This document shows positions 62,666 through 64,000 of a stretch of 64,000 bases of DNA, piece by piece. The notes under the pieces were generated by a model. That model saw only the letters and a list, made by a program, of their open reading frames with translations, was not told the DNA's origin and did no database searches. Numbering within the stretch: position 1 is the first letter of the stretch; the number at the start of each line of letters is the position of its first letter. Source of the DNA: Larkinella insperata (lineage in GTDB: Bacteria > Bacteroidota > Bacteroidia > Cytophagales > Spirosomataceae); contig NZ_CP110973.1 in the NCBI RefSeq assembly GCF_026248825.1, positions 1,674,001-1,738,000 on the forward strand, read 5' to 3'. Position numbers and translations under genes: made by a program.

Positions 62666-64000
62666 TTACTTTGCGTCTCCCGACAACGGCACAAACCGGG
62701 CCGACAAATCGGGGTCTTTCATGTCTTTATCGAGCGGAAACATCGGCCGCTGGATTCGCTTGTAGGGCAACCGAAACAAGTCCTGATCGACTCCGCCGGG
62801 GGTCAGGGCCATGATCCAACCCGCCTGCATGTTGTAGAGTTCGGGTTCGAGGTAGCCGATTTTCACAACCACAATGTCGGCTTTCCGCGGAGCCAGCCCC
62901 AGCCGGGTGAAGTCGGCTTCCTTGTGGTACGGTTTGCGTTTCTGGGTGACAATGACGTGAACGCTGCCCACTTTCACAACCACTTCGACCTCGGCATCTT
63001 TGTCGCCCTTGACGATGGACTCAACCGTACCTTTGAGCGGAACCGGGGGCGCAAACCGGGCGTCTACGTTCGCTCCCGCCTTGCCTTCCACCTGCCCGCC
63101 AACGCCAACCGCCATCGCTTTTTTCACCAGTTCCGGATCGGGAATCGACGCGTAAATGAGCGAAGGACCGTCGGCCCGCCGAAATTCCGGACGCGCCAGA
63201 ATCTGCGTGAGCGTCCAGGTAACATCGCCCGCTCCGCCCGCCGTCGGGTTGTCGCCGGTATCGCTGATGAAGAACGGATGTTTGGGGCTGGTCAGGGCCT
63301 GGGCCAGTGACTCATCCAGCGTGCCCGTAGGAGCTACAAAATCAAACTGAGTACGGACGTTCCAGAAATCCCGGGCCAGCTTTTCGGCCGTCTGGGTTAC
63401 CTTGGCTTTATCGTCACCAACGGCCATGACCACGGCGTGGTTGCGCGGCTCGTCGGCCCAGGCGTAACCAATCCAGATAGCCGCGTCCACAATTCCCTCC
63501 TGCTTGTCGGCCAGGGGAGCTACTTGCTGGTAGAGGCTCTTGCCCGGTTCGATGCGGGTGCTGGTTTTTTCGCCCGGCAACAGGATCGGAATGGGAATCC
63601 AGGCTTTATAGGCCGGTTTGCCTTTACCGCTTTTAAGCCGCTCCAGCAGGTTAACCACGGCGCGCTCCTTGGTCTGCATGGCATCTTCGTGCGGAGCCAG
63701 CCGGTAGCACGTCATCAGGTCAGTATTTTGCGCCAGCCGCCACGACACGTTCCCGTGCAAGTCCATCGACGTGGAAATAAGCGTCTTGTAGCCAACAACT
63801 TTCCGGATCCGGATCAGAAAATCTCCTTCCGGATCGTCCAGGCCCTGAACGCTCATGGCGCCGTGAATATCGAAGTACAGGCCGTCGTAAGGCCCGTATT
63901 TTTTAAGCGTATCCAGCGTCTGATTCACCAGCGATTCGTAGGCTTCCCGCGTTACAGCCCCGCCCGGCAGGGATTTACCCACCACGGCAGGCAGCCAGAG
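62666..64000 (-). CDS. M81-family metallopeptidase (microcystinase MlrC-like), 5' end outside window
   Basis: 445 codons are visible; the frame is open to the right edge, so the N-terminal part, including the usual HESNSF metal segment, is missing. Retained features are GPYDGLYFDIHGAMSVQG (family signature), a STSMDLHGNVSWRL metal His segment, YRLAPHEDAMQTKERA, DTGDNPTAGGAGDVTWTL and the C-terminal MlrC domain (GTVESIVKGDKDAEVEVVVK, LTPGGVDQDLFRLPYKRI). M81 proteins include microcystinase, but most bacterial members are unrelated peptidases or amidohydrolases. Export cannot be judged without the N-terminus. Confidence 0.9.
   Translation of the reverse strand, partial: LWLPAVVGKSLPGGAVTREAYESLVNQTLDTLKKYGPYDGLYFDIHGAMSVQGLDDPEGDFLIRIRKVVGYKTLISTSMDLHGNVSWRLAQNTDLMTCYRLAPHEDAMQTKERAVVNLLERLKSGKGKPAYKAWIPIPILLPGEKTSTRIEPGKSLYQQVAPLADKQEGIVDAAIWIGYAWADEPRNHAVVMAVGDDKAKVTQTAEKLARDFWNVRTQFDFVAPTGTLDESLAQALTSPKHPFFISDTGDNPTAGGAGDVTWTLTQILARPEFRRADGPSLIYASIPDPELVKKAMAVGVGGQVEGKAGANVDARFAPPVPLKGTVESIVKGDKDAEVEVVVKVGSVHVIVTQKRKPYHKEADFTRLGLAPRKADIVVVKIGYLEPELYNMQAGWIMALTPGGVDQDLFRLPYKRIQRPMFPLDKDMKDPDLSARFVPLSGDAK

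Overview
The window looks like chromosome from a Bacteroidota bacterium of the order Cytophagales, probably a Spirosoma or Larkinella relative. The evidence is a SusC/SusD pair, a type IX secretion (CHU_C-type) C-terminal domain, bacteroidete promoters (TTG, about 20 bp, TAnnTTTG) with no clear Shine-Dalgarno sites, an atpD-atpC pair away from the rest of the atp genes, and GC that looks well above 50%. The genus is an inference. I saw no rRNA, tRNA, CRISPR array, intact insertion sequence or prophage.

Layout. 1-8.2 kb is a leftward run: an edge-truncated small secreted protein, a two-subunit molybdenum hydroxylase (isoquinoline 1-oxidoreductase type), a carboxypeptidase-regulatory-like protein, an orphan LolD/MacB-type ABC ATPase, an unknown 166-residue protein and a 1009-residue membrane TPR protein. 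8.6-10.6 kb holds atpD-atpC with a clear promoter and a strong terminator. 10.6-18.9 kb is a sugar locus: a NUDIX-fold regulator with a ruined Nudix box, a palindrome in the divergent region, then a large ThuA/sugar dehydrogenase/PKD/cytochrome c fusion, a GH106-like glycosidase and a small secreted protein. After a gene-free stretch come phosphatidylserine decarboxylase and glutamate dehydrogenase, the latter with a striking inverted repeat over its promoter. 22-27 kb carries a DksA-like regulator, small membrane proteins, a bacterial heptaprenylglyceryl-phosphate synthase, a YheT-type hydrolase and a hydroxyacid dehydrogenase. 27-33 kb has a T9SS cell-surface protein, an aminotransferase, a DUF4395 protein and a sterol-desaturase-family enzyme.

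32.8-38.9 kb is a complete tripartite RND efflux operon with a divergent ArsR-type regulator. 39-52 kb, all on the minus strand, is the most interesting part: a SusC-SusD-sulfatase-sulfatase-FGE operon for sulfated glycans that carries its own sulfatase-activating enzyme, closed by a terminator, followed by a TauE/SafE exporter, a TlpA-like thioredoxin, a small unknown protein and a regulator that fuses a ChrB-type domain to an AraC DNA-binding domain. A role in sulfur-oxyanion sensing and disposal is my inference from this grouping.

52.5-64 kb is general metabolism and envelope: a phytoene-desaturase-like oxidoreductase, an M28 peptidase, a lipoprotein, an AraC regulator with tandem repeats in its promoter, acyl-CoA dehydrogenase, quinone oxidoreductase, an EamA transporter, a polysaccharide deacetylase, a CPBP protease and an edge-truncated M81 peptidase.
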